Shown: positions 39,905 through 53,900 of the stretch, one piece after another
Layout of the letters: every line of letters starts with the position of its first letter
How positions within the stretch are numbered: position 1 is the stretch's first letter
Assembly: GCF_030867145.1 (NCBI RefSeq)
Contig: NC_134440.1
Location: 3,472,001 to 3,536,000 of the forward strand
From: Opisthocomus hoazin
Lineage: Eukaryota; Chordata; Aves; Opisthocomiformes; Opisthocomidae
Reading direction: 5' to 3'
Length of the DNA stretch: 64,000 bases
Notes under the pieces: generated by a model
Databases searched by the model: none
What the model was told of the DNA's origin: nothing
Seen by the model: only the letters and a program-made list of their open reading frames with translations
Program-made: the position numbers and the translations under genes

Positions 39905-42818
39905 TTGATAAAATTGGTCAAGCCCACATAAGGCAATATACACCACAGATAAAACCGCCCCCCTCCCCCCCACAAAATAATAAAATAAATAACACAAATG
40001 ACTAGAGTACGTAATGTAGTGTTTTGTTTTGCAGTATAGAAATTCCACACAATGATTCCGTTTAAAAAGGTAAAAATGATTTATAATACACAGTTAGAAT
40101 GTCGTCATGGTGCCCGCATAGAAAACCGACATGCAATCCATGCCTACACTGCGCAGTATAAATAAAATGCAACTAAAAATACAAAGAACAGGAACACTAC
40201 AAATTTTTTGTTTGGTTTTTTTGGGTTTTTTTGTTTTGTAAAAAGAACATACACACGTAACCAACGCTACCTGCGCTTTCACATTGCCATCACAGTGACG
40301 GGGGTTCCGTTTTCCAGAGGAAGAAATGCGCTTTTTTATCTCCTGAAAGCACAGCGCGCTGTAACCTGCGGGGTGCCGAGGGGGCTTCCCTCCGCCCTCG
40401 CGGGCCGAGGGGGTTTCCAGGGCGAGTACCATGCTCATTAAGGGACAGCTCTCAAGCCTTAATTATTGTTTCTACAGATATCCAAGCTCTGACAAACAAG
40501 CACAGTCAAGACCGTGTTTTTGAGGGAAGTTTAAACGATTCTGTAAGTTACCGGGTGCTGCTTTTACGCAAGCGCGCAGGGCAGCTCTTTCTTTTCATCC
40601 GCGAGCGTCCTTGCCGCGTGGGTTCGCACCAGGCTTCTCAGGCACGCTTTTTAAAATAAACAAATTCAATTTAAAGCAAGGTAATAAAATGTACAAATAA
40701 TTAACAATTCCTTAAATTAATCTGCAGCCTCTTTCTGGAAACCTTTTCCCCTCTTGGGGAAGAAAAAAAAGACAAACAAAAGAGGGGTTGTCGGCAGAGG
40801 GAAGGCTTTGCGCAGCGGCAGCGCGGGCGAGGGGCTGGCTGGCATGCAGAAGCAGGGCCGGCGCTGCCCGCGGTCCGTCACGCACACGGCGCAGTGACCT
40901 CGGCCCGGCCTGCGCAGCGTCACGCGGCAGAGGATGCAGAACGCTATGTACAACGGGAAGAGCCTCCCCCCCCCCACCCGCGGCCAGCAGCCCAGCCCCT
41001 GGGTTGCCTTCGAAAGTCACAGTATTTCACACGCTGAAGGTTTATTCCCGTTCTTTCCCCGCTGCGTTGGCAAATGCCACGGCCTGGCTTGGGAACCCGG
41101 TCACCTCCAGCTCCGTAAGACCCCACGCTGTAGCGAGGGCCGGTGCGGTTGGGCAGCGACCCTTTGAGACACCAGAGAGTTTCAATGTCCTTTAACTGAA
41201 AAAAGGTCTAAATGATACGAATTTCTTTCTTTCCGCTGCCCCTGGATGGGAAGGGCCAGCCGCTCCCCGCAGCTCTCGCCCTTACACGCATGATTTAAAA
41301 AGAAAACAGTACTACTAAACTTCCAAATAAAATCAGATTACTTGCTCTGAAAACACTGGGGATCCGCTCCACGTTTACGTTTGACATCTTAATAGACTGG
41401 GTTTGCTTGAAGATCAGGCTTCTGCCTACATATGGCACAAACCCATGGATTTTCAGGGGAGAGGGGGGGAAAAATCCCTCTGGAAGCGCAGCTCCTACAC
41501 GGTGCTGGCAGGCAGCCGGCCCTCCGGGAAGCACAGCACGAGAGCTGCTGGAATAACAGCTCCGGGGCTCAAAGGGTCGCTCCCGAACGCGGCCGTGTTG
41601 CTGCCCGCCACAGGGGCTGGGAGCCGGAGCACTCCCGGTCACGCACGGCGTCACCCACCGCCCATGACGCCGCCGTCCCGCTCCTCCCTGCTCCCAAAGC
41701 GCCCGTCACCGCTCGCCCCGCACCAGAGGAACAAAACCTGGATTTCTCTCAACTCCATGGTCCCTAATTTTGACAGCTGCATCCAGACACGGTATTTTTA
41801 AATTAAGGCCATTTTAAATGTCTACTTACAAGTCTAATAAACAAGATCTCTTATATACACGTTGGTTAAAAAAACTCAGAAGGTGGCATTTAGCAACAGC
41901 TCCCTGTACAAGTCTCCCGTGAGGAATCTCATCTCCGGCGGGGATGCTTCATTCTGAAGTGACTCTGGCTTTACAAAAACAAACAGATCACGGACAAGAA
42001 TTTACACGCACGAGAGTCATTCGAACGCGAGCGCAACACGGACAGAAATCCCGCCGGGGAGCCCCGCGAGCGGGACGCGGCGCACGCAGCTCACGCTGTA
42101 CCTGCGGCTGTTTCAAAGCAAAGGGCTCCGAGTCACCTGCGCCCAAATGACTCCTGTTCTCTCAGGGTTTCCTCCTGTTCGAAGCTACCTTTTTTTTTTT
42201 CTCCCCTCTTTAAACTGAAAAAGCGTTAGCAATCTGAAATAAGCAGACACCAGGAGTTACCACGTGCTACCGGGCTGAAATCCTGACCAAACCCATTTTC
42301 GACAGATGCAGGATAACCTTTCAGTTGCGTGGGAAGGAACAAGAAAGACACACGTAAGCCAAGAGATCTAAAGAAAAAAACATATTTTAGTGCAAATGGT
42401 CAACTAATGGCACGAACGTGAGCAAACACGCACGCAGATTAGAGAGATCCCAGCAACGACCCTGCGCAGCAGCGTTTGCGGGAGTCTCGGGAGGGTGTCC
42501 CACCCATTTCTGGAAGCACACAGAAACCTAGTATAACTCATTAAGAGCAGGCCAGCTCCCCTGCGGACCTTCGCCTGCGCTTGCTGGGAACAGCAAGGAA
42601 AATCCTTCTCGAGGGGAATGGGACGGGGGAGATGAGCTGAGGGTTTTTTTTTTTTGCGTGAAAGTCATGGCAGCTGCGAAAGAACGGACACGATTTTCGA
42701 CAAGAAGCAAACCCAGCGGATGCAGACCGAGTGGGAAGAGAGCGGATGTGGCACTGCCATGCGGAGGGGGGAATCAGCACGACACAACTCATCTTGCAAT
42801 GAAAACTACAACGGCTCT

Positions 42819-42824
42819 TTTATT
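42819..42824 (-). terminator. Candidate proximal CRTC1 poly(A) signal
   Basis: The minus strand reads GCCTCAATAAAAGAGCC, followed by GT-rich sequence (gttgtag, gagttgtgtcgtgctg). It is the first well-formed signal I see after the CRTC1 stop codon, about 1.9 kb downstream of it. Confidence 0.55.
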
Positions 42825-43511
42825 GAGGCTGCATTTAACAAACATGGAGGTGGACGTTCAACCCCTACTGCACGGAAATGCTTTGCCAGGAATTCCCTCA
42901 CCTCACGTTCGGGCTTCTAGGCACAACGTAATTTTTGATTTGTTAAGAAGACTCCAAATAATGTTAATTGACACCTTCTGCTCAAGAGAAGGGTCACGCA
43001 CTTATCGATGCCGTTACTGCGCAGATTATAGTGTAACGAGGACAACGTTGTGTCCCGGCAATCCCTACACGCCTGCTGGGCTCTGGATAAATCCTTCAGT
43101 ACGATTTTGAAGCTTGGTAAGAGCCTCAGGCACCGAGCTCTGGGAATCCTCACCAGTGCAGCCAGGACACCGCAGCGAAGCCACCAGCTCGGGGCCAAGC
43201 GGTGCTCCAGGGTTTGGGGGTTTTTCAGCCTGCGACTGATAAAGTGTCGTTCACCAGTCCGTTAAAGGGCAGCACAGCATACGAACAAGGACTAACAGAA
43301 ATAGTCAATTATAACGTCAACAGACTCTCCACCTCTGCGAGGACACAGTACTGGTCACTGCGGAGCAAGCTATATTTCCCCAGGGTGAAAGAAGGAATAT
43401 CTAAGTTCCTGCCACCCTCTTTTGACTATACAAAAGGAAAACATCTAGACTTGCCTCAGGCTTCCTTACTTCTGCTCAACATCTGTTTAAAATTCCAGTT
43501 AGTTAAAAATA

Positions 43512-43540
43512 CCTATATATATAATATATATAATATATTT
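43512..43540. repeat. TA-rich simple repeat
   Basis: Short (TA)n tracts with A and T interruptions, inside the presumed CRTC1 3' UTR. Confidence 0.85.
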
Positions 43541-43907
43541 CTGGAATAAAAACACAAAAAAGATGTACTGTACAAGTATTATGTAGAGTGCTTCAACTGG
43601 CTGTATGTAGTTTAGCTACTTTCCTAATATCCAAATACTTAAATAAAAAACCAAAAAGATCATAAATAATGGTAACAGAATAAGTAATGAATAAGAATAA
43701 AAAATAAAAAATAGTCCTCATGATTTGAGCCAGGCATTGCTACAGAAATGCCCTTCCTGTTGCCCAGGAATCTCTCACAAAGTAAAACTAGAAACACGCT
43801 CTGCAAGTTAGTCTCCTATATTCTTTTAGCTGCTTTGAAATGTTCCGATCCTTCCTCCGTGCTAATCAAGTAATGAATTATAGTACTTTTTTGTGTGCTC
43901 AGAAATG

Positions 43908-43975
43908 CTATATATATGTATACATATATTTATAAATATATATATCACATATATATTTTTTAAAAAAAAAAAAAA
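43908..43975. repeat. TA-rich repeat with palindromic core and A tract
   Basis: (TA)n sequence with a self-complementary tatatgtatacatata core (about 43912-43927), ending in a run of A. Confidence 0.85.
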
Positions 43976-44716
43976 GCTTTGCAAATAGTGTTTACAGTTG
44001 CCTTTTTCGACTAGCCGGCTACCGCAGGCCATCGGGCCGCCAGGCTGCTTTGCCGCTTGGCCAAGTACGCGCGTTTGCTCAGGGCCCGGAGGAGGCAGAG
44101 GGAGCAGGACGACAGGCAAGGAAGCGAACCTGGAAACAAACAGGGCATATCGATGGAGGGAGAAGCGTTTCGCCTGACGAAGCAGCCGTCACAAAGCAGC
44201 GCCGGGACCGCCGAAGCCCCCCCAGCCCCTCCCAGAGGGCAGCAGTGCAGAACTGCAGAGCTTTGCTGCCGAATCAGTGGGGGGGGAGAGGGGGCTTCCC
44301 CCTCCCCGTCTCAAACAGCGGCCAACAATTTGGTACGTTAGAAAGAATCTCTTTACCCTTGGGCTGCGGACCTTCCTCGCCTGCCCCCAAACACCCCCTC
44401 TCTAGTGCAAAGGATAAATCGACAACGCTGGAGCTTCGGTGGGAGGAAGGGGGGGGGCTCTGGAGAGGAAAAGGCTGACGGAAACTCCTTGCTCATCAAC
44501 GGCGATGAGTGGGTTCGGGGTGAAATACGGCGCGACAGGGAGTAGGGGTCTGCAGCGCTGCAAGCTCAGAACGACAAGCTTTACTCATGGTACATGTTGT
44601 ACAGGACAGAGCTGCTGCTCTCGGCAGCTCCTGTTCTGACACGACTGACCCGTCGGGCTCTGGTTCGGCTGGGCTCCAGGAACGAGCGTCACTCCCACGC
44701 TCCTGGTGTCCGCGCT

Positions 44717-44928
44717 TCACAGCCGGTCCATCCGGAACGTGTCCTCTGTGGCGGGGTCAGTGAGGACCATGTCTGGGTCGTTCAGCATGTGCAGTCCATC
44801 CAAGGTTAAAGGGTCAATTTTGAGTTCATCCAGAGGGAATTGGGAATCCGTATCAAAGCTGACGTCTCCCACTCCTGCCAAAGAGCTGGTCAGTTCTTTT
44901 GATAAGCTGGGAGGAGATTCTCCTGTCA
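44717..44928 (-). CDS. CRTC1: CRTC1 last coding exon: C-terminal transactivation domain
   Basis: Encodes [20 protein letters not shown], then the acidic/hydrophobic [16 protein letters not shown] region and DTFRMDRL, then TGA. The acceptor is ccctgcag with two bases completing a Val codon. Confidence 0.98.
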
Positions 44929-47900
44929 CTGCAGGGCAGAGGAAGAGAAAGGTGTTGGTAAGACTTAGCAAATACACATTGTCCAAGCAGACGAGTCATA
45001 AAACAGCTTGCAAAAATTCTGGAATCATTTATTGAACAAAGGCTGAAGTTCAGAGGAGAAACTTCTATCCTCACGTCCAGCCGGACGAATTACAGATTTG
45101 TCAGCGCATCTCAAACCATCACAACGACCTAACGCAAAGCAAAATTCACATACGTCTATTTGGGGGCCACAAAGTGGTGTCACTTGAGTCTCTTTTCTCT
45201 CCTTTAGGTTTAGGAGCAACAACCTTAAATGTACACGATTCCAATAGGCCAGGGTTCCTTGGCTGAAACACCGGCTGAGCCACAGTTTTCTCAGTGGCCT
45301 GTGCAGAAATTGTTTCCAAACGTCCAGCCGTGACCGGATCCGCTACCATATGTGACACGAAAAATCATTTCTTGGCAAGCTTGAACAGAGCAGCAGAGGA
45401 AGAAGTTTGGCTTTTGGCACTTCTCCCTCACTGCAGCTGAGGATCCAGTAAATTCGGGGGCAGGGAAGGTGTGTAAGACAATTAGTGCTGCCATTGCATC
45501 TCCACCTGCTTGCTGGGACGACATCAGAGCCGTCGGGCTCCCCGGCACTCGGGAAATACGCCAGGCCGGTAACACGAACATTTACACAAGGTGAAACAAA
45601 ACCTTCCAAGGCAACAATACCCTTTTGCTTCCCTGGCTCACTTCTAACATCGCACCACAAAGAGAAACGCCGACACCGCGTGGGTTTTGCTTGTCAGTTC
45701 AGCCTGTGATTTCCTCACCTGTAAGAATGATGTTGGGGATGTTTCCGTGGCTGGAGTAGTTCAGCTGCTGCGAGTCCTGCAAGCTGCCGTGACTGCCGGT
45801 GAGTCCCATCATGGCTGCCTGGGAGTAGTTCAGGGTGGAGCAAGGGCTGTACAGGCTGTTGGAACTAATGGCGTTTTCGATCATGTTAAACTGTTCAAGC
45901 TGAAGACCAAGGCACAAAGGAATTATTACTTCGGATCATCAGGAAATACAGCAGAACAACTTACAAAGCTCAAGTACGGGAAGAAATGTTGAAAGAGACA
46001 GGCAAACAAATTCATCTTTAGGTTTCGTTGATCAAAATACAGTCTATTTTCACTTAACTTTCCAGAAGCGTTTACTGCCAAATTCAGAGGGCAGGGGAAT
46101 GAGGAGAGGGTAGATGCAAAAATAAAATTGTTGCTTTTGATATTGTAAGAACAAAAGAAAAGGTAGCTTTAAAACAAAGTGAAAAACCCCATAATTCACG
46201 CTACTAACTCAGGTATCTGCCCATCAAGCATTGCCTCTCAGTAGCCACCTGATTTTTTCCTGCCACCAGAGCGTATTTCACAGCCGAATGACTCAATGCG
46301 CTCGCTGGCCACACGAACGAAGGCACAGGTCTGCCTGCTGGGTTTTGGTACCGTGCACGACTCGTCTGACAAATTCAGGAGTAAACCATCCACAAGTGAA
46401 TCCTTCCCAAATGCTACTACGGCCAGAAATGTGGATTTGCAGAAATCTATTTTCATTATTTTTAATCCGATAAACTTGGCAGAACACCTTTAAAAACATC
46501 TGCTACAATGGCTAAGAGGGAGGAAGGGGAAGGGGAGGGGGGGGGTGACCAGAAGAAAATAAAGCCCCGAGTATTGCAAACTAAATATAACAGAAGGAAA
46601 CTTATATGGACAAAATGTGATCTCGCATAAAATAATCAGAAATTGTTCTATATTTATTTTAAGCTGAAAGTGGCCGAAATACAGCTGAAAATCCGAGATG
46701 AATTTGCTCACCTGATGGGATAGGGCATTAGCCTGCCTAGCTGTCATCTGCTGATCATAATAGGAGTCACCAAAAACACTCCCCAGAATGGAAGAATGCT
46801 GAAAACAAAACAGAGTCTTTATGGTGCAAAAATCTCACAAACAGAGGTACCCACGGCGTGCGAGTGACTCGAGCCTTCCGACCGATCCTTCTCCAAGTTA
46901 GTTAGCAGTGCCCTTCATTATTAACAACCACTGACCATCAGCACATTGGCAGAACGCTCAGGGTTTCCCTCCAACACACCAATCCTCCCGTGTTACGCTG
47001 CCTTTCGGCAAGCACAAAAACACAGTCAAGGAAACCGAACAAACTTCCTCACAGAGGACACACAACATATAAAACTCCGGATTTACGAATACAGACGAGT
47101 GCGCTAGGTAACACGAGAAATAAAACCGCTCTGCAACTCCAGCTTCTTTGTGAACCGCTTTTTGGTGTTGGTGAAAGACAAACCCCACACAGAATTCAAC
47201 TGCAGGTTAACACAAAATGCAATGCAAAGCTGCTCACCAGCACGCGGGCAGGGACCAGCTCGCCGTCCCCGCAACCTCGCGCTCACAGAACAGCCAGCTT
47301 CACAGAGACAACAGGAGGCCACAACAAAACTGACGTTTTAAAGTCGCTGCACTTTAGCTCCAGGTCAGAAAAGTTAACGAGAAAGCCCGGTAAAGCAAGT
47401 TAGCAGCAGCTCAAAGGCAAAGAATCTCAGGAGGAACTCCTCAGCCTTGCTAATTTTACCTTCCCCTCCAGTACAACAAGCGTTTATCAGTTATTCTCCA
47501 CCATTCATCCACTATTCTAAACGTGACCAAGAATTTGAGGTCAATGTTTTAATACTATTCAGTACTGCCCCAAACAACTGCCAGGTATAAAAGACATCAC
47601 AGAGAGATCACTTCTTACTTGGAACTGTCGCTAATTCTGATACTCCAGCTGGAAACAAAACATCTACTGCCAAAGAGAGCATCTACAAAAGATGATGTCT
47701 AGAAAAAACAATTTGCATGGAGAGTTTGTATCAACCCTGGAGAAAAATTCAATACCTTGCATAGCATTTTCCAGCTGTTTTACCTACACGTTAAAAGAGG
47801 AAGGCTACAAATTTTCTCCTCAGCAACCTAATCAGCAGATGCAATTAAGCAAAAGCCTAGGAAATACCAGAACAGAGTTACAGCAGCCACCACAGTTAAA

Positions 47901-50900
47901 AGCACTGAACACAGCCAAAGATTTTCAAAAAACACAGGATGATGTCCACAACAGTGAACATAAAAATCTCGGCAAACGTCACATTTTAAACATTCTCCCT
48001 CCTGCCTCAGGGGCTACCTCAGCGCAGCTTACCTGCAGGCTGCATGCAAGGAAAGGAATGGAAGTCTTGCATAAAAAAAAACCCCAACACAACTAAATTG
48101 CCCACCACCTCCAGGAGGGGGGACTATCAGGACAGAAGCAACAATATATTCTTTATAAAGCAAACAAAAACCTTTCCACCTGCAGCCAGAATCCCCAGCT
48201 ATCACATTATATTGCTTTGGGATAAATGTGGCGCCAAGGGAAGGATTCACAGCCTGAGAGCGAGACTCCGTGCGGGAAGGTGGCTGAAAGTTCAGCACGT
48301 GCTGCGCGTGCTACAGAACTGCTTGCTGAGCAGACCCTGTTTGATCCAAGAGCTGCTCCGAGCGTCACCGCCAGGCATCGCCTTCCACTGGCTGCATGCG
48401 AGGGTGCGGGTACGATCTGATCGCACTCGGAGAAGAGAGAGATTTGCTGCAGAACAGCGCTGCTGGGTAACGCCAGGACACTGGAAACGCAAGCCCTAGG
48501 GACCTGCAGGGTGCTGCACCTTAACGTCTGACACGGGCAGAGTCAGCAACGGCAGCAGACAACCGCCTCCAAATCTTTGTCAGAGAAGATCGTAACGGTA
48601 ACTTCTCAGTAAGAAATGGTTTAATTAAACGAAGCCAGCTCATTCTCAAGACTCATTGAACAGAGCCTGAGCCAAGAAGAAGGTTTTATGGACAAAAGTA
48701 AGATTTTGATTCACTTTCCTGGGCATTTATGATCTGTCACAGCAATGACCACAGAACAACAATGACATCTTTGCAGCTTAACACCCTACTTGATGCCCTC
48801 CTTGGAAGCAGGCAAAAATGGACAACAGCTGTAATCGGAACCGGTCCTCCAATTTATCATCTGGTCCTCAGAACTATGGTGGCTGCTCTGTCCCTCACAT
48901 GAGACAGGGCTACGAGGAAGCTACCAGACCTCACAAGTGAGAGCCACATTACACCTGACAAAAGAAAAAGCAAAGCACTACAGAACAAACCACTGCATTT
49001 TTCTTTAAACCACTAACACCTCACTCGTTGCCCGGTCACACTTTGATCCGCTACTCAAACTCCACTTTATTCAACCTGGTGCATCTCTGACTTTCTTCTA
49101 AAAAAAAAAAAAAAACAACAAACCAAGATGCAGCCAGAGCGCAGCGCTAACTCTGCATGCACAGCAGGACCAGCCAAGCTTAACTCTATCAGGGGAAAAT
49201 CACTCCCCTCTGAAGCGGCAGGCACAGCTTCAGAACTGTGTGATGTTTTATAACAGTTTCTAATGAAAAATTTGCGCTTCAGGATGTCACATACACAACG
49301 TGAATCAAAGCCAGTCTGGACCGGCGGTAGAAATACCATTGCTATTCGAGAGCTCCAGAGAAGATCAAGGCATTTTTTTTCCTTTAACTTACGACATTTC
49401 CTTTTTACAGGAGCTTTTCGGAAGTAGGGCAAAGCCTCAAACCTTTGCATTCCACTAAGCACTGTTTCCATCCTAAAAAGTTTGGGCAACATGAAAAATA
49501 ATAAACAGGCGACCGAAATCTACTTGTGCAAGTCTACGTTAGTAACTCCTAACATAACATACAAGCCCGTATTTATTCCTCAGCTCTGAAGTACAGCGGT
49601 TATTACATCTGTAAGCACTGACTCTCCCAAAGGAAATCAGCTGGAAATGTCATTACTTCAACACTTCAGAGTCCTAGAATAATTTATCGACAACTCGGTG
49701 GAAAACATCTTGCTAACACCATCTCCTCCAGAAACACTAGATGAGGTCTGTTTTGTCAACAGTACATCTTCTTGGGTTAATGATGTGGTGACTGCAAGAC
49801 AAAAACCCCAAACCACAAAACCCCTGGCTTAAATTATTAATCTAAAAATACATACCATATTATCCAGTATACAGCCATTCTACTAAAAAAAGCAGCTTTC
49901 TATCTAATTGGAACAGTCCGCCAGGTGTTAGAGGAGAAAAGCGAAGTAGTAATAAACAAGCCATTGTCAATGAAAAGCCATGCAAACACAAAGCGGAGAA
50001 CTACAAGCAGAGCTTTTCAATTCGTGTTTGAACAGGAAGACCTTCATGTAACACACACATCTAAAACACAAGAGCAAATAGATTTGGAGATGTGGAAAGA
50101 TGAAAAATCACTTCTGGTGAATGAACCGTATGCGATAAAAATCAAACCGCAGATTTCTGTTTTTAGAGCGTGTCACTCATCATGCTGATACGCTGCAGAA
50201 CGATTTAACCTAAAATTAATCAGAGGAACAGGAGGAAGTGGAGGACGCCTACCAGGTCACACCTACTTTATTCCCCTCTCGTCAGCCAGTGCCAGACTGT
50301 TCCACAACGGGCACATTCAGCTGTCGGAACCAGCCTGCCTCTACTCTTGGCAGGTTACTCTACAGGCTAATGGATCCTGCTATTTGGGAGCTGCCTCCAT
50401 AATCACAACCAACCCAAATTTTCCTTCCGAACTGGTTTTTTTCTTCCCCCATTGCTTCTCACCACGCTTAGTATTTGCAGCCTTAAGAGGTCCGCCACCA
50501 CAGACAGCTCGCTCACCACTACTACCTTCTGGTTCATTGATGGAGGCAGGAAAGCGGTCTTAGTTTTATTTTAGCAAAAATAAAGAATTGTGTGGGTATT
50601 TTTAAGAGGCCAATACTAACGTAAGCAGCATTAATAAACCCTCTTCCTTTCACGCAGAGTTATGGCGTCCCATTTGAAAACAGCAAAACCTAAGCAAGAG
50701 TTTACAGGGTAAAACAGGCCCAGCAGGTAAAGCCGTAGCCAGGAGCGTGCTCCACTGGGCAGTGCTTGCTGCACTCCAGTACTTGGGACTGACCAGTGGC
50801 AACAAGCCTATGGACAAAACCAGGAGAGAGTTACTGAGCAGTCAAGGGGCAAAGGAAATCAAGGCAAAAACCAAAATCGGATGCACTGCCCAAATGAGAA

Positions 50901-53900
50901 CTGGACCTGAGATTTGCAGCAAGCCTGGCAACAGCTTTGCTCTACGTGACAGCCTAGAGGAATCAGTTTGCTTGTTTTCTCTGAGCCACACACAGAACAC
51001 GGCAGAAATGGCAGAAGCAGGCAGCAGAGAGAGAAGTTAAGAGGCAATTAAGCAAGGGTTAAGAAAATCCAGACAATCCTGACACCCGGATCTATTACTG
51101 AGCTTACCAGTGACCTGTCTCTGGCTAATGGCAAGGAGAGACGAAGCTTCTGCTTTGGAACCATGAAGGGGCAGCACTTATTTAGATAGGGTCCTCCTTA
51201 CAGCCTTAAACGTTAAACGATGAAACAGAAAAATGTATTTTCAGACTCTGTCGCAATGTTCTGTATGAATTGTCCTGCACCTCATTTCAACAGGTGGGAT
51301 TTAGGACCAGGGCAGCCATACGGAGCTGCTTTAGCAGCATCAGATTATTTCTGTACTGAAAATACCCTCACTCCCTTACCTTAGAGACACCCCCAGAGAC
51401 TGCCTTGTTTTTAACTGCCTTGCTGCTGGCAAATAAGAACTCCCTTTCATGGGTTTACACACACACCAAGTTATGACTTGCATATAGGGCACGTGGATGT
51501 ATGAGCATATACATACACAGGAAGAAAAACCAGCTAGCATGCAAGAAAGCGTGTTTACTAACCCATTACTTGCAAGCCACAAGATACAACTGCTAATTTG
51601 AAGAGTATTTTCTCCAGCGTTTTCTTTCCAAGTGTACGTTGCCACGTAAAAAAAGGTGCTGATGTAAACGCTTTTGGCCACGCAAGCGATATTCAGTGCC
51701 ACAGGAGTTATCCTGCTGCGGGAGGCACTTCAGTTTCCCTCTGTCTCTCCTCTGCCCTCCCAACCTCATCCGTCAGCTCCTACACCGTCCTGCTGACTGA
51801 AAGGGGTCTACCTGGAGGTCCTGTCCACAGTACACCCCACAGAAACCACTGAGTTTTAATAGCGTTCAAGCAGTAACCTTGATCAATAAAAAGGCAATTC
51901 ACCAGCTATTGAAAAACTCTGGAACTGAATGAAACTGCAAACAAGATGAGACATCGGTAATGCATGAAGCACATACAATTACAGTGAGACAACTATGGGT
52001 CAGTAATGGAGAGACTCAACTAAAAACACGCACAAGAAGCAAGGCCTGTGGAAGCACAGAGTCCCTTACTTGAGGGGAGCTGCCAGGAGAGAAGCCTTGA
52101 TTGGAGACAGGAGAGGTGGGAGACTGGTTGGCTGGGGACCCAGCATTACTGCGGTACTGCTGGAGTGAAGCCTACAGAACAACACAGAATTAAAGACCAT
52201 GGGATTGATGGAAGGTTGGAAAATTGTAAAACTCTGGTGTATGCAGCTCGAGGAAACTGGGAGAAACCATCCTCTTCAGCAATTCTTGGCTATGTATGAA
52301 GACACAATTACTGTGAACAATGCCGCAAAAAGGAGAGAGTTCAGGTGTCAGCATGGCACGGTCTTGTCTGACTGAACGGCTGAGAGCAGGGCACTGCTGC
52401 TGGACAAGCAAAACCGCTGAAATATTTTCTCCCTGTTCTCAGTTATGCTCAATTAAAAAAAAAAATCTGGTCAGCCAACTATTTAGGGAAGAGAAGTCCT
52501 GAAAGCCGGGAATAACTAAAAAAAAAAAATGTAATTTTTTTCTTCAGCTGCCATCCCCACACATTCTTAACCTGTGTTTACGCTGCTCTGGAAATCCTTC
52601 TCCGGTCACTCTGCCCAGGTTTCAGTAGCCTGGGTGCGTTATCAAGATTGAAGTGTATAACCACGCAGACTGGAACCCTGCTCAAAGCTGTGTTTTACCC
52701 CAGGCCACGGAGCAGACATTGTCTGTGAATTCACATTATGTTTTGCAGGTTTATATTAGTTATATTTACATTGTCCTGAGTCATTTTGAGACATTTTTTC
52801 AAAGAGTTACCTTTTTTTGGTTATAAGCAACCCTGGATTTCAACAAATTAATAATCTTAATGGCATTTAAGTAAAATGTTGCACTAATTAACATAAATAG
52901 TAAGTACAGCTCTTCCCATTATACTTCCTTTAGAAATTAAACTGATGATTGAGGAAAACCTGCAATCCATTTCTACGAAAAGGAGTAATTTAATCTGATA
53001 GCTTTGCAGTGTGGGAGAACGCTGCATTACCGATGCTTGCTGGCACGGAATTCTGTAAATCCCAAGAAAATAGGTCTTAACCCTTTCTGCTATGCATTGC
53101 TACTTACACACTTTAAGCAGACATTCAAACTACAGCAAAACGAATTTCAGTATTGCGTTAGGAAAACTGCACTGAAGTTGTCAGTGAGACCAATGCAGCT
53201 CAAATGGCTTTTTGATAAACTAGCTTTATACTTCAGTGTATTTATGTATTATTTCAGTTGCTTTAAGAGATAAGCAAAGCACCTAAAAGTTAAGGTCATA
53301 AAGAAGTTTAGGATGAGGAAAGCAACACAGAAAGCAAAGAATGAAAATCAGAATCATCTGCACTGGTAGCTACATGAGTATCAGAATCAAAACACGGGGA
53401 CACATTGTGAGTGGGCTGGTATCCTTCCCACTGCTGGATTTGTCCTTCCTCTTCCCCTTCCAACCCTGAAAGGGAAGCAGCTTCTTTCAAGGAGTACTTG
53501 TCAGCACAAACTGTTAAAAATTTCATCCACAAATGAAATCCACAATCAAGTGCTAGATCAACAGAGAATGATTTCTTCTCTTTCTCAAGCCAATTACTGT
53601 CACTACAATACTGCCAGGAGGCCACAACAGCCGAGACAACCCAGATCCTACACGGTAGGGCAGAACAAGCAGAGAACCAACTGTGAAATTCTTCCCTAGC
53701 TAGCCTGTAACCCTGATCTTGCTCTGCATTTTGGATTTTCGTATGCAGAGACAGAGAAAACATTTCATAACAGACCACGGTAAAACAAGAAAAAAAAAAA
53801 AAATCCGTCCGTAAATCACTGCTATGTGTATGCACGCACTGCATTTCTTTGGAAGGGTTCTAAATATAGAAAGTATAGAAAACACCTCTTTCTCTCCAAC

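Larger units (their letters stand above)
34894..42799 (-). other. CpG-rich region; possible extended CRTC1 3' UTR or unassigned transcript
   Basis: No coding gene can be supported. CpG-rich blocks (35.5-39.8 kb and 40.8-42.8 kb) alternate with AT-rich pockets (34.9-35.4, 39.9-40.25 and 40.6-40.75 kb). On the minus strand two of these pockets end in good poly(A) signals (34888 and 39899). Overlapping open frames on both strands up to about 200 codons have no domain signature. Confidence 0.4.
42800..44716 (-). other. CRTC1: Probable CRTC1 3' untranslated region, proximal form
   Basis: This is the minus-strand sequence directly after the CRTC1 TGA, continuing to the first well-formed AATAAA at 42824-42819. 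It includes AT-rich, UTR-like stretches (43.5-44.0 kb) with TA dinucleotide tracts. The endpoint is inferred. Confidence 0.55.

Noticed and set aside
53308..53844. 178-codon minus-strand frame in a CRTC1 intron
   Set aside because: It matches no CRTC sequence and CRTC1 exons on both sides join without it.
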